A stretch of DNA of 64,000 nt, from assembly GCA_934438135.1 (NCBI GenBank), contig CAKSBP010000013.1:1-64000 (forward strand), written 5' to 3'. The DNA comes from an uncultured Clostridium sp. GTDB lineage: Bacteria; Bacillota; Clostridia; Lachnospirales; Lachnospiraceae. Position 1 is the first letter of the stretch. Every line of letters begins with the position of its first letter. The notes beneath the pieces are model-generated. The model ran no database searches. It was not told where the DNA came from and saw nothing but the letters and a program-made list of their open reading frames with translations. This document shows, piece by piece, positions 52,142 to 61,153 of the stretch. Made by a program: the position numbers and the translations under genes.

Positions 52142-53269
52142 ATGGATTTAATGGAAAGCAGGAAACAAATCGATGAAATTGATGAGCAGATAACCGAATT
52201 ATTTCAGAAGAGAATGCTTGTCAGTGAAGAAGTTGCAAAATATAAGATGAAGACTGGAAAAAAGGTATTTGATAAAGAACGTGAGAACCAGAAATTAGAT
52301 ACGTTGGAACAGTATGCGGATAATGAGTTTAATAAACAGGGAATTCGTGAACTGTTTTCACAAATTATGTCAATCAGCAGGAAACGTCAGTATGGAATGA
52401 TTACCCAGGAAAAAGAAGAAGCATTTACTGTTAAAGAAAAGATTGACGGGGCTGGAAAGAGAGTTGTTTTTTATGGGGAGCGTGGAAGCTATACAGAGCA
52501 GGCAATGCAGGAATTTTTCGGTGAGGAAATCGAAGCATTTAATGCCATGACATTTCGTGAAGTTATGGAAGCAGTGAAAAATGGGGATGCTGATTTTGGT
52601 GTGCTTCCGATTGAAAATTCTTCAACCGGTGGAATTGATGATAATCTTGATCTTTTAATTGAGTATAATCATTATATTGTAGGTGAGCAGGTTATTAAAA
52701 TCAACCAGTGTATTATGGGACTTCCAGGTGCCAGACTGGATTCTATTAAGAAAGTATATTCTCATGCCCAGGGACTTCTGCAGTCCAAACGCTTTTTAGA
52801 TACCTACCCGAATATGAAACGGATTCAGCACATGAGTACTGCAACCAGTGCTAAAAAGGTAAAAGAAGATGGTGATCCCACACAGGCAGCTATTGCTGGA
52901 AAGCAGGCAGCCGGATGTTATGGATTATCGATTTTAAAAGAAAACATTAATTATGAAGCAACAAACTCCACTCGTTTTATTGTGATTTCAAAAGAACGTT
53001 TTTATGTAAAGGGTGCGGATAAAATATGCATCAGTTTCTTACTGCCTCATGAATGCGGAAGCCTGTATAATATTCTGTCGCATTTTATATTTAATAATCT
53101 GAACATGACAAAAATTGAATCCAGACCAATAGAAGGAAGAAAATGGGAATATCGTTTTTTCGTTGAATTTGAGGGAAATCTGAGCCAGCCAGGTGTGACC
53201 AACGCATTAAATGGAATTCGTGAAGAAACCTCAGAATGTCGCCTGCTTGGAAATTTTATGACAAAATAA
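52142..53269 (+). CDS. pheA: Bifunctional chorismate mutase / prephenate dehydratase
   Basis: A 375-residue P-protein for phenylalanine synthesis. Residues 1-85 are an AroQ-type chorismate mutase (RKQIDEIDEQITELFQKRM). Residues 105-290 are the dehydratase (VVFYGERGSYTEQAM; FGVLPIENSSTGGIDDN; NSTRFIVISKE). A C-terminal ACT domain (ISFLLPHECGSLYNIL; KIESRPIEGRKWEYRFFVEF) gives phenylalanine feedback control. I prefer ATG 52142 with GGAAGG ten bases upstream; ATG 52124 would add six residues. Confidence 0.95.
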   Translation: MDLMESRKQIDEIDEQITELFQKRMLVSEEVAKYKMKTGKKVFDKERENQKLDTLEQYADNEFNKQGIRELFSQIMSISRKRQYGMITQEKEEAFTVKEKIDGAGKRVVFYGERGSYTEQAMQEFFGEEIEAFNAMTFREVMEAVKNGDADFGVLPIENSSTGGIDDNLDLLIEYNHYIVGEQVIKINQCIMGLPGARLDSIKKVYSHAQGLLQSKRFLDTYPNMKRIQHMSTATSAKKVKEDGDPTQAAIAGKQAAGCYGLSILKENINYEATNSTRFIVISKERFYVKGADKICISFLLPHECGSLYNILSHFIFNNLNMTKIESRPIEGRKWEYRFFVEFEGNLSQPGVTNALNGIREETSECRLLGNFMTK

Positions 53270-53390
53270 ACCATAAAACCGGCTGTATTTTTCACAATTA
53301 AAATGAAATTAATTCACAAAGTAAACATATTTTGTTGTTACACTAATAAATAAGATAAAGGTAGTGATGAGTTGAAAGGAGCAATGATAT

Positions 53391-55070
53391 ATGTATAATG
53401 ATGAATGGAATGCAAACAACGAGGAAAATACAGCAGGTGCAGATTCAAATAGAGACGCAGAACAGAACCAGCCTCAGAACAATTATCAGAACGATGGATG
53501 GAAGAATGAAGGACGTGATCGTTCCACTGATAATGCAGCTCAGAATACAAATCCAGCCGGAACTATGGCATCGGGACAGAATACACAGAATCAAACAGGA
53601 GCATCTGATACGCAGAATGCATACCAGAACAATCCTTATCAGAACCAGAATATGTACCAGAATAATCAGTACTATCAGGGAATGAATGGACAGCCTGGAC
53701 ACTCAGGTGGAAATAATAATAACTTTAAGAAAGTAATTGCAGGCGTTGCACTGGTAGCAAGTATCGCGATTGTAGCAGGTGCAGGTTTTACAACGGTAAA
53801 CAGCGTGGCAAAAAATTTTAAACAGTCAACCCAGCAGTCACTGACGAACAATACAGAGAGCAAGGATAAAAATAATAGTCCGGCAGCAACTACAGATACA
53901 GTAGATACAACTTCTACAGATGACACTGCAACGGATGAATCCGTTTCTTCTGTTGTAACAAATGTAATGCCAGCCATTGTATCCATTAACACAACCGCTA
54001 CTGAAAATGTAACCGATTATTTTGGAAGAACTTATCAGCAGGATGTACAGAGTGCTGGTTCCGGAATTATTATTGGACAAAATTCCAAAGAAGTATTAAT
54101 CGTAACCAACAATCATGTTATCACAGGAGCAAATAGTGATGGCGTACAGGTTTCTTTCTGTGATGATGAAGCAGTAAAAGCAACCGTAAAAGGAACAGAT
54201 TCCAGTAATGACCTTGCAGTCGTTTCGGTTTCTTTTGCAGATATTAAGGATTCTACTAAAAAAGAAATCAAAGTTGCCAGCCTTGGTGATTCTGATAAGA
54301 CAAAAGTCGGTGAAACAGCCATTGCCATTGGTAATGCACTTGGTTATGGACAGTCTGTAACCGTTGGACATGTAAGTGCCTTAAACAGAGAACTTGCAGT
54401 AGAAGATTCTTCTATGACACTGATGCAGACAGATGCAGCGATTAATCCAGGTAACAGTGGTGGTGCTTTGTTAAATGCAAAGGGTGAAGTTATTGGCATT
54501 AATTCTGCTAAGACAGCAACCACAGAAGTAGAAGGTATGGGATATGCAATTCCAATTTCAGATGCACTCCCAATTATTGATGATTTAATGAATGGAACCA
54601 ATAAATCAGAAGGTGATGGTGCTTACTTAGGTATCATTGGTGAGAATATTACTTCTGCATATGCACAGAGATTCAATATGCCTCAGGGTGTTTATATTAC
54701 TCAGGTTGCAGAAGGTTCTCCAGCAGATAAGTCTGGTCTTGTAGCGGGTATGATTATTGTAGAATTTGATGGACAGAAGATTGAGACAAAAGAAGATTTA
54801 ACCAATGTAATCGGCAGTGCAAAAGCAGGTGATAAAGTAACAGCCGTTGTTTATGTAAACCAAAATGGTTCTTATGTAAAGAAAGAAGTATCTGTTGCAC
54901 TTGGTAAGAAATCGGATTATGTAGACAGCTCCGACAGTTCCAGCAATGGAAAGGGCAGCAGCGGAAATAGTGGAAAGAACAAAGATGATTCTATGAATCC
55001 TTTTGGCTATGGAAACGGAAGCAATGATTCCGGAAATGATTCTGGAAACGGATTTAGCTTTAATTATTAA
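53391..55070 (+). CDS. HtrA/DegP-like membrane serine protease with Asn/Gln-rich tail
   Basis: A 559-residue envelope protease. Residues 1-110 are cytosolic and unusually rich in Asn, Gln and Tyr (YQNNPYQNQNMYQNN). Residues about 113-137 form the membrane segment. The trypsin-like domain carries the triad His242 (TNNHVITGA), Asp274 (SNDLAVVSV) and Ser356 (NPGNSGGAL). One PDZ domain follows (about 405-500), and the C-terminus is a low-complexity Ser/Gly/Asn tail. AAAGGAG precedes the ATG. HtrA proteases degrade misfolded exported proteins, which suits a strain secreting very large proteins. It is transcribed alone with its own terminator. Confidence 0.93.
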   Translation: MYNDEWNANNEENTAGADSNRDAEQNQPQNNYQNDGWKNEGRDRSTDNAAQNTNPAGTMASGQNTQNQTGASDTQNAYQNNPYQNQNMYQNNQYYQGMNGQPGHSGGNNNNFKKVIAGVALVASIAIVAGAGFTTVNSVAKNFKQSTQQSLTNNTESKDKNNSPAATTDTVDTTSTDDTATDESVSSVVTNVMPAIVSINTTATENVTDYFGRTYQQDVQSAGSGIIIGQNSKEVLIVTNNHVITGANSDGVQVSFCDDEAVKATVKGTDSSNDLAVVSVSFADIKDSTKKEIKVASLGDSDKTKVGETAIAIGNALGYGQSVTVGHVSALNRELAVEDSSMTLMQTDAAINPGNSGGALLNAKGEVIGINSAKTATTEVEGMGYAIPISDALPIIDDLMNGTNKSEGDGAYLGIIGENITSAYAQRFNMPQGVYITQVAEGSPADKSGLVAGMIIVEFDGQKIETKEDLTNVIGSAKAGDKVTAVVYVNQNGSYVKKEVSVALGKKSDYVDSSDSSSNGKGSSGNSGKNKDDSMNPFGYGNGSNDSGNDSGNGFSFNY

Positions 55071-55101
55071 TTGTAGAATGAAAATAGAATAGAAGATGTA
55101 T

Positions 55102-55146
55102 AAAAAGCTTTTACGGCCTCACCAGACTGTAAAAGCTTTTCCTTTT
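55102..55146. terminator. Terminator after htrA (also usable by the facing small gene)
   Basis: AAAAAGCTTTTAC pairs with GTAAAAGCTTTT, followed by CCTTTT on the plus strand and T-rich sequence on the minus strand. Confidence 0.8.
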
Positions 55147-55175
55147 GTATAGGGATGCCTGTTCTATTCTCGGTA

Positions 55176-55403
55176 TTAATCACGTAGAGCGAGAATGTCT
55201 TCCATTCGGACAGCATATTCTCTCCAGACCAGATAATTAATGTGTGCGGGATACCGCTCCATATAGTAGTAAAGCTGTTCCAGGCATTTTTCAATGTATT
55301 CTGTTCTTGCAAGTTCTAAGTCTAAGTAATCACCATTAATGGTCTGCCATTTTGTAAAATCAATGGTATTGTAATCTAATGATGAATTAGTAAATATTGT
55401 CAT
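55176..55403 (-). CDS. Small hypothetical protein (75 aa)
   Basis: A 75-residue protein on the minus strand. ATG 55403 has GGAAAGG upstream; the frame is open further but without a ribosome binding site. The sequence is acidic and aromatic (NGDYLDLELARTEYIEKC, LYYYMERYPAHINYLVWREYAV) and probably helical. No family is recognised. It is divergent from the split lipoprotein gene. Confidence 0.55.
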   Translation of the reverse strand: MTIFTNSSLDYNTIDFTKWQTINGDYLDLELARTEYIEKCLEQLYYYMERYPAHINYLVWREYAVRMEDILALRD

Positions 55404-55552
55404 ATTTATCAATCCTTTCCTGATTCTTCCTCTAAAAGTATTGACATTAATCAACATATTAAACAATTTCAAAAGTGTTCCAAAAATTTCACAATTATTT
55501 TTTACTTTCATATATTGAGGTATAGAACCCGAAGGAAAAAGGGGAAGATATT

Positions 55553-55990
55553 TTGAAAAAATTTTTTTGTCTATTCCTTGCCATGGTTTTAATGGCCAGT
55601 ATGTTATGTACCGGGTGCGGCAAAGGATCAAAACTTACAAAAGTAACACTCAATGAAGTGGCACATTCCATTTTCTATGCACCAATGTATGTAGCCATTG
55701 AAAAAGGATATTTTGAGGCAGAAAGTATTGACCTTCAGCTGGTAAATGGGCTTGGTGCAGATAAAACAATGACAGCTGTTTTATCCGGTGGATGTGACAT
55801 TGGATTTATGGGAAGTGAATCCTCTATTTATGTCTACAATCAGGGTGCGGAGGATTATGTGGTAAACTTTGCACAGTTGACTCAGCGGGCAGGAAATTTT
55901 CTGGTATCAAGGGATAAGAGTGAGGACTTTGTCTGGGATAACCTGAAAGGAAAAACTGTCATTGGTGGCAGGGCAGGTGGCCGGCGGTGA
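55553..55990 (+). pseudogene. Substrate-binding lipoprotein (SsuA/NMT1 type), 5' part, interrupted by element
   Basis: The first 143 codons of an ABC-transporter substrate-binding protein. TTG 55553 starts a lipoprotein signal peptide ending LCTGC, with Cys22 as the lipid-modified residue. The mature part has the NMT1/SsuA features HSIFYAPMYVAIEKGYF, VLSGGCDIGFMG and NLKGKTVIGGRAGG. At 55974-55981 the gene meets the left attachment site, after which the frame reads only two foreign arginine codons and stops. The matching 3' part starts at 62679; joined at the repeat they give one 331-residue protein in frame. The N-terminal lobe alone should not bind ligand. No permease or ATPase gene is adjacent. 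Confidence 0.9.
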
Positions 55991-56000
55991 AGTTATGTTA
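55960..56000. other. Left attachment site (attL)
   Basis: Host gene sequence on the left meets element sequence on the right at CA-GG-TGGC, with GG at 55976-55977. The element half-site TGGCCG (55978-55983) is the complement of the half-site CGGCCA at the other end. Confidence 0.75.
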
Positions 56001-56086
56001 AGACCATGCTATTTATATAAGCGGACAGAATGATGTTGTCCTTAAATTTTTGATATGTATACAAGATATTTGATATTTTATCTTTC

Positions 56087-56099
56087 TGAAAATCTTTCA
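56087..56099. promoter_or_regulatory. Short palindrome before the amylase gene
   Basis: TGAAA-ATC-TTTCA, five-base arms, about 45 bases before the amylase ATG and next to AT-rich sequence resembling a -10 region. It has the arm sequence of a CcpA cre site but lacks the central CG. A LacI-family operator is possible. Confidence 0.35.
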
Positions 56100-56143
56100 T
56101 AATAGTATATAGATAGCAAAACTAAAAGAAAGGAAGAAACACT

Positions 56144-59100
56144 ATGCGAAAAAGTCTGAAGAAAGTATGCTGCTACGTACTTTCTCTGGCAATGGCACTG
56201 TCTTCGGGGGTTACGGTTCCATTTGGCCAAGTGAAAGCGGAAGCATCAGAAACACAGCAGAGCACTGCTGCGTTGAAAATTAATTCATTGGTTACAGCAG
56301 TTGTAGATGGCACTGGAAGCAGGACAATGAATTTATATGCAAATGGTACATATGAAACAAAATTAGAACTGGAGGCTGGTACACACAGCATTCAGGTAAA
56401 AGTGGATGGAACGGATGCAGGAAAAGAGAAGAGCATTACGTTAGATTCTGCTGGGGTGGTATATGTACGTTATCAGGATGGAAAAGTTTATGATTCCATA
56501 AACAATGAAGATAAGAAATTTCATACAGCTGCATTGACTGGAAATTTTGCAGGGATTGAATTTCTAGATAAAGATGGAAAAAGATATGATATTGCATCCT
56601 GGAAGCCGTCAGATTCGAATGGTGACCTGGACTACATAGGGGGAGGTATTTTTAAGAAAACCTTTTTATTTAAGGAATTAACCGAAGATGTGGAAATTAA
56701 AGACGGCGGCTATAAAATTTCTTTTGATGATGATGATACCTGGGGATACAGTTTTGGCAATGGTAGTGGGAATATTCCATTAACTATTCCAAAGGGGGCT
56801 ACCTCTCTTACTGTATTTGTGGATGAAATTAATCAGAAAGTTTATGATTCTGTACGAAGCGGAGAAGTATCCGTTACACAGAACAGTGGGACAGTAAGTT
56901 ATCCAGCATTTGACATGTCAGTTTCCTTAATTGGAGAGGTTCGTGGCAGCGATGGAACCTGGGATGCTTCAAATAAAGATTATGATTTTACACAGATTAG
57001 CGACAAGCTTTATGTATATCAGAAAATACTTAATACAGGAAGTTATGAGTATAAAACAGTATTCAACTATGAGAAATGGTATGAGAAGAGTTCAGGCAAT
57101 AAGAAAATTGTGGTTTCTTCTGACAATACCAATGTCATATTTGTATATGATGCAGAGACAGAAAGTCTGTACGATTCCATTAATGATAACAGCAAGTTAG
57201 CGATTATGTTTGGAATGGAAGAAGAACCAGAAAAACCAGCAGAATCTCAGGTAGTGAATAATGCAAATGGTACGACAACATTTATTACAACTGCCGCTGC
57301 AAGTGAATCTTCGAAGGTACAGCTTGTTTATGCAGATAAAGATAATGCGTCGGAAACCAAGACAGTTGACTTAACAAAACAGACAGATTCAAAAGGAAAT
57401 TATAAGGGAGCTTTTGCATCTGATGAAATTTTCTTTGGCGATGATCCACAGGATATTATTTATTATTATTTGGTAGATGGAGTAAAAATGTTGGATTCAT
57501 CTGCGGCCTCTACGAAAGTAGATGAGATAGATTATTCGGTTTACCAGAGAGATACCTTTACGGGAAGACCTGTTTATGTACCAGGTACATTTCCAGGAAA
57601 AAGCTGGGATGCTGCTTCTAACCAGATGACATATGAAGGAAACGGTTTATATTCCTACACCTTTAAAAACGTTCCTGCAGCCAATTATAATTTTAAAATT
57701 GCCATGGGAACATGGTCAGAAAATTATGGTGCAAATGGTAAATTTGACGGAGAAAATTATGCTGTAACTGTTACAGCGACACAGGATGTAACAGTTTATT
57801 ATACAGATTTAACAACTCATATGGCAGTAACCAGCTTAGATTATGTATTTGCAGATATTACTATGACGGGAACAGCTATTCCATCTGGAACAAAGCTTAC
57901 CGATGCAGGACTTACAGGAATTTACAGTACTGCAGTCAGCCTTCCAGCAGGTACTTATAGTGATATTACGTTAAAATATAATGGTAAGTCTTACGTAATG
58001 GATTCTTTTACTTTGGATGGTGCCAAAGACGTAATATTTTATTTTGATCCAGCAACAGAAATTTATTATAACAATTCAACGGAAAAAGAAATAGACACAG
58101 ACAGCGTAACTTACGATTCCAAAGATACAGTTTATAAAAGTCCATATGGAGCCGTAGAAGCTGGAACACCAATTACATTTTCCATTAAAACGGGAAGTGA
58201 TGTAACAAAAGCTAAAATCGTTATCAAAGGTAAAACAAATCAGGTAACTGATTTAACCAAAAAATCAGATGCAGATATCTGGTCGGGTAATGTAACAATC
58301 AGTGAATATGGTCAGTATCAGTATTTCTTCATATTATATTATGGTTCTTCCATTAAAATCTACTGCGATGATGATGGATATTATGGAACCGGTGTATTAA
58401 CAGATTTAACTTCTTTAAAACCGTATGATTTAGTTGTTTACAAAGCTGGTTATAAGACACCAGACTGGATGAAGAATGCAGTTATCTATCAGATTTTCCC
58501 TGACCGTTTCTACAATGGAAATACGAAAAATGATGATGCACAGACGACATCCCGTGGTGCAACAAATTATGAATTTATTAAAGACTGGAGCCTGCTTCCA
58601 GAAAATCCAGAGCAGGAAAAATTACATGCAGATTCCTATCCATCCAATGCGTTTTTCGGAGATGGAAACTGGAGTAATGAAATTTATGGCGGTGATTTAC
58701 AGGGTATCGTAAAACGTATTGATTACCTGAAAGCATTAGGTGTAAATGTTATTTATCTAAATCCTGTATTCTCCTCTATTTCTTCACATCGATATGATAC
58801 AAGCGATTATAAAGAAATTGACCCAATACTTGGTGATTTAGGTGATTTTAGTGAATTAGTGAATGTCTGTAAAAAGAACAACATGCATTTAATACTGGAT
58901 GGTGTATTTAACCATGTATCCGATGATTCCATTTATTTTGACCGTTATTATAAATTTGTGGGCAAAAATGGTAAAGTTGGTGCTTATCCATATTGGGCAT
59001 ATGTTTATGATTATATGGCAGAACATAGCGTCAGCCAGGCAACAGCAGAATCTGCTGCCAGGACATATTTTAAAGGACTTGGTGTAACAGATTTCGCTTA

Positions 59101-60934
59101 TACAGAGTGGTTTAATGTAACACAGACTTATTTGACAGATGAAAATGGTACGCCGGTACAAGACACAATTGGTGATAGAAAAGGTAAAAGTGTATATGGC
59201 TATGAAGGCTGGTGGGGTTACGATTCTATGCCGGTTATAAAGTCAACAAATGGTTCTGAATATCAGACTGGAAACTGGGGAAGTGAAGTCATTGAAGGTT
59301 CTGACTCTATTGGACAGTATTGGTTAAAGCAAGGTTCCAACGGCTGGAGACTGGATGTTGCCAATGAAGTTTCTGATGAAACATGGCAGCATTTCCGTCA
59401 ATCCGTAAAAGCCCTGAATTCTGATAATGTTATTATCGGTGAAATCTGGGATGATGCAACCCAGTATATTTTAGGTGATATGTATGATTCTGTTATGAAC
59501 TATGTATTTAGAAATGCAGTACTTGGATATGTCAAAGGACAGAGTGCTAAAGATGCCATGAAGACTTTAGAAAAAATCCGTGAACGTTATCCAAAAGAAG
59601 CATTTTATGCCATGATGAACTTAGTAGGTTCTCATGATACAACAAGATTATTATCTTATTTAGATGGTATTGACGATGATAGAAAACAGACCGAAGTAGA
59701 GCAGGCATTCCCAAGTTATGAGAAAACTTCGGAACAGGCAAAGAAAATGCAGTATCTGACCGCTTTTATCCAGATGACATACCCTGGTGCACCAACGATT
59801 TATTATGGGGATGAACTTGGCATGACAGGTGCCGATGATCCAGATAATCGTCGTGCTATGACATGGGGCGAAGGAAATAAGGAACTTTTGGAATGGTATG
59901 CGACACTGGCAAAAATCAGAAGCGTTTATTCAGAACTTCGTACAGGAGACTTTGAACCATTTGATGTAAAGGTAAATGGAGCAGATTCTTCTAATCTCAT
60001 TGGATATACTCGTGGAAGCGGAAATTCTAAGATGATTGTACTTACAAATAATGCAGCAGAGGATATTACGGTATCCTTAAATGTAGGCACATTATTAGGA
60101 AGCACAGTAAATAAAGTAACAGACTTAATCAGCGGCACAGATTACAACACAGCTGGCTCTACAGCACAAGTCAAAGTTCCAGCTTATAAGGGTGTAATTC
60201 TTACAACCAATGTAAAGACAATCCAGATTGACGAAGAAGCTTTAAAACCTGGTTATGATGAAAGCTTTAAAGTATCAGATAACGTGCCGTCAGCAGCTCC
60301 AAGTGTCAGTCCAAGTTCTTCTCCATCTTCAAGTACGTCACCGAAACCATCGGTGAATCCAAGTCAGGTACCAGTGAAGAAACTTGGAAAAACAGTAGGA
60401 TTGAAAGTAACTGCTAAAACATATTCTTCTGTCAGCCTTTCCTGGAAGGCCGTTAAAGATGCAGAAGGCTATCAGGTTTATCAGCATGGAAAGAATGGAT
60501 GGACAAAAGTAGCAGAGACGAAGAAGACTTCCTGTACAGTCAAGGGTCTTGTTTGGAGCGGAAATTACGCTTATCGTGTTAGAGCATATGCAACGGTTGA
60601 CAAGAAAGAGGTTTATGGAGCATTTTCATCAGTTGTTAAGATGACCACAAAAGCCGTTTCCAAACCAGCAAAGGTAAGGAAACCAATAGCATTCTGGAAA
60701 GAAAAGGATAAACTGAAAATTTCCTGGAATAAAGCAGCTGGTGCAACGAAATATGAAGTTTACCAGAAGACAGGAAATGGTTCTTATAAACGTGTTAAGG
60801 CTGTGACCGGACAGTCTGTTATCTTATCCAATTTGAATCGTAAAAAGATGTATCAATTCAAGATTCGTGCGGTAAAGACCGTGAATGAAAAGAGCAGATA
60901 TGGAAGTTTTTCTTCTATAGTGAAAGTAAAATAA
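56144..60934 (+). CDS. Large secreted GH13 amylase/pullulanase-type enzyme
   Basis: A 1596-residue exported glycoside hydrolase. A signal peptide (SLKKVCCYVLSLAMALSSGV, cut near VKAEA) is followed by several beta-sandwich units to about residue 765. Some resemble the X25-type modules of pullulanases (VSLIGEVRGSDGTWDAS; YVPGTFPGKSWDAASN). The GH13 barrel begins WMKNAVIYQIFPDRFYNG at 772; the catalytic residues are Asp1071 (GWRLDVANE), Glu1100 (GEIWDDA) and Asp1165 (GSHDTTR). A C-terminal amylase domain, a Pro/Ser linker (about 1384-1410) and two Fn3-like modules end the protein. No sortase signal. It should cleave starch or pullulan outside the cell. It is the only cargo gene of the element. 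Exact linkage specificity is not readable. Confidence 0.92.
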   Translation: MRKSLKKVCCYVLSLAMALSSGVTVPFGQVKAEASETQQSTAALKINSLVTAVVDGTGSRTMNLYANGTYETKLELEAGTHSIQVKVDGTDAGKEKSITLDSAGVVYVRYQDGKVYDSINNEDKKFHTAALTGNFAGIEFLDKDGKRYDIASWKPSDSNGDLDYIGGGIFKKTFLFKELTEDVEIKDGGYKISFDDDDTWGYSFGNGSGNIPLTIPKGATSLTVFVDEINQKVYDSVRSGEVSVTQNSGTVSYPAFDMSVSLIGEVRGSDGTWDASNKDYDFTQISDKLYVYQKILNTGSYEYKTVFNYEKWYEKSSGNKKIVVSSDNTNVIFVYDAETESLYDSINDNSKLAIMFGMEEEPEKPAESQVVNNANGTTTFITTAAASESSKVQLVYADKDNASETKTVDLTKQTDSKGNYKGAFASDEIFFGDDPQDIIYYYLVDGVKMLDSSAASTKVDEIDYSVYQRDTFTGRPVYVPGTFPGKSWDAASNQMTYEGNGLYSYTFKNVPAANYNFKIAMGTWSENYGANGKFDGENYAVTVTATQDVTVYYTDLTTHMAVTSLDYVFADITMTGTAIPSGTKLTDAGLTGIYSTAVSLPAGTYSDITLKYNGKSYVMDSFTLDGAKDVIFYFDPATEIYYNNSTEKEIDTDSVTYDSKDTVYKSPYGAVEAGTPITFSIKTGSDVTKAKIVIKGKTNQVTDLTKKSDADIWSGNVTISEYGQYQYFFILYYGSSIKIYCDDDGYYGTGVLTDLTSLKPYDLVVYKAGYKTPDWMKNAVIYQIFPDRFYNGNTKNDDAQTTSRGATNYEFIKDWSLLPENPEQEKLHADSYPSNAFFGDGNWSNEIYGGDLQGIVKRIDYLKALGVNVIYLNPVFSSISSHRYDTSDYKEIDPILGDLGDFSELVNVCKKNNMHLILDGVFNHVSDDSIYFDRYYKFVGKNGKVGAYPYWAYVYDYMAEHSVSQATAESAARTYFKGLGVTDFAYTEWFNVTQTYLTDENGTPVQDTIGDRKGKSVYGYEGWWGYDSMPVIKSTNGSEYQTGNWGSEVIEGSDSIGQYWLKQGSNGWRLDVANEVSDETWQHFRQSVKALNSDNVIIGEIWDDATQYILGDMYDSVMNYVFRNAVLGYVKGQSAKDAMKTLEKIRERYPKEAFYAMMNLVGSHDTTRLLSYLDGIDDDRKQTEVEQAFPSYEKTSEQAKKMQYLTAFIQMTYPGAPTIYYGDELGMTGADDPDNRRAMTWGEGNKELLEWYATLAKIRSVYSELRTGDFEPFDVKVNGADSSNLIGYTRGSGNSKMIVLTNNAAEDITVSLNVGTLLGSTVNKVTDLISGTDYNTAGSTAQVKVPAYKGVILTTNVKTIQIDEEALKPGYDESFKVSDNVPSAAPSVSPSSSPSSSTSPKPSVNPSQVPVKKLGKTVGLKVTAKTYSSVSLSWKAVKDAEGYQVYQHGKNGWTKVAETKKTSCTVKGLVWSGNYAYRVRAYATVDKKEVYGAFSSVVKMTTKAVSKPAKVRKPIAFWKEKDKLKISWNKAAGATKYEVYQKTGNGSYKRVKAVTGQSVILSNLNRKKMYQFKIRAVKTVNEKSRYGSFSSIVKVK

Positions 60935-61049
60935 TTCTATTTCAGAATAGTTATCATCTTCCGCTTCTTTTTCAATCCGATCGCATTTCAAATGTGCGGA
61001 AATAAGAATTTGAAGCGGATTCTTGGGACAGACACATTTTCTGTGAGAA

Positions 61050-61068
61050 ATCATAAAATATATATGAT
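61050..61068. promoter_or_regulatory. Palindrome upstream of the recombinase gene
   Basis: ATCATA, seven bases, TATGAT, about 80 bases before the recombinase start in AT-rich sequence. It could be an operator that keeps the recombinase low. Confidence 0.35.
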
Positions 61069-61090
61069 AATGCAAAACGGGACTGATTAT

Positions 61091-61153
61091 ATGCTGCTTT
61101 GTATTTATAACATTGGACAGTTTCCATATATGAAAGACGGTGATTTCCTATGA
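61091..61153 (+). CDS. Possible 20-codon leader ORF overlapping the recombinase start
   Basis: ATG 61091 opens a 20-codon frame whose TGA (61151-61153) overlaps the recombinase ATG as ATGA. The recombinase itself has no strong Shine-Dalgarno sequence, so translational coupling is conceivable. The leader's own ribosome binding site is also weak. Speculative. Confidence 0.25.
   Translation: MLLCIYNIGQFPYMKDGDFL

Noticed and set aside
55176..55631. 151-codon version of the small minus-strand gene
   Set aside because: The extension would overlap the promoter and start of the lipoprotein gene and has no ribosome binding site; the 75-codon form has one.
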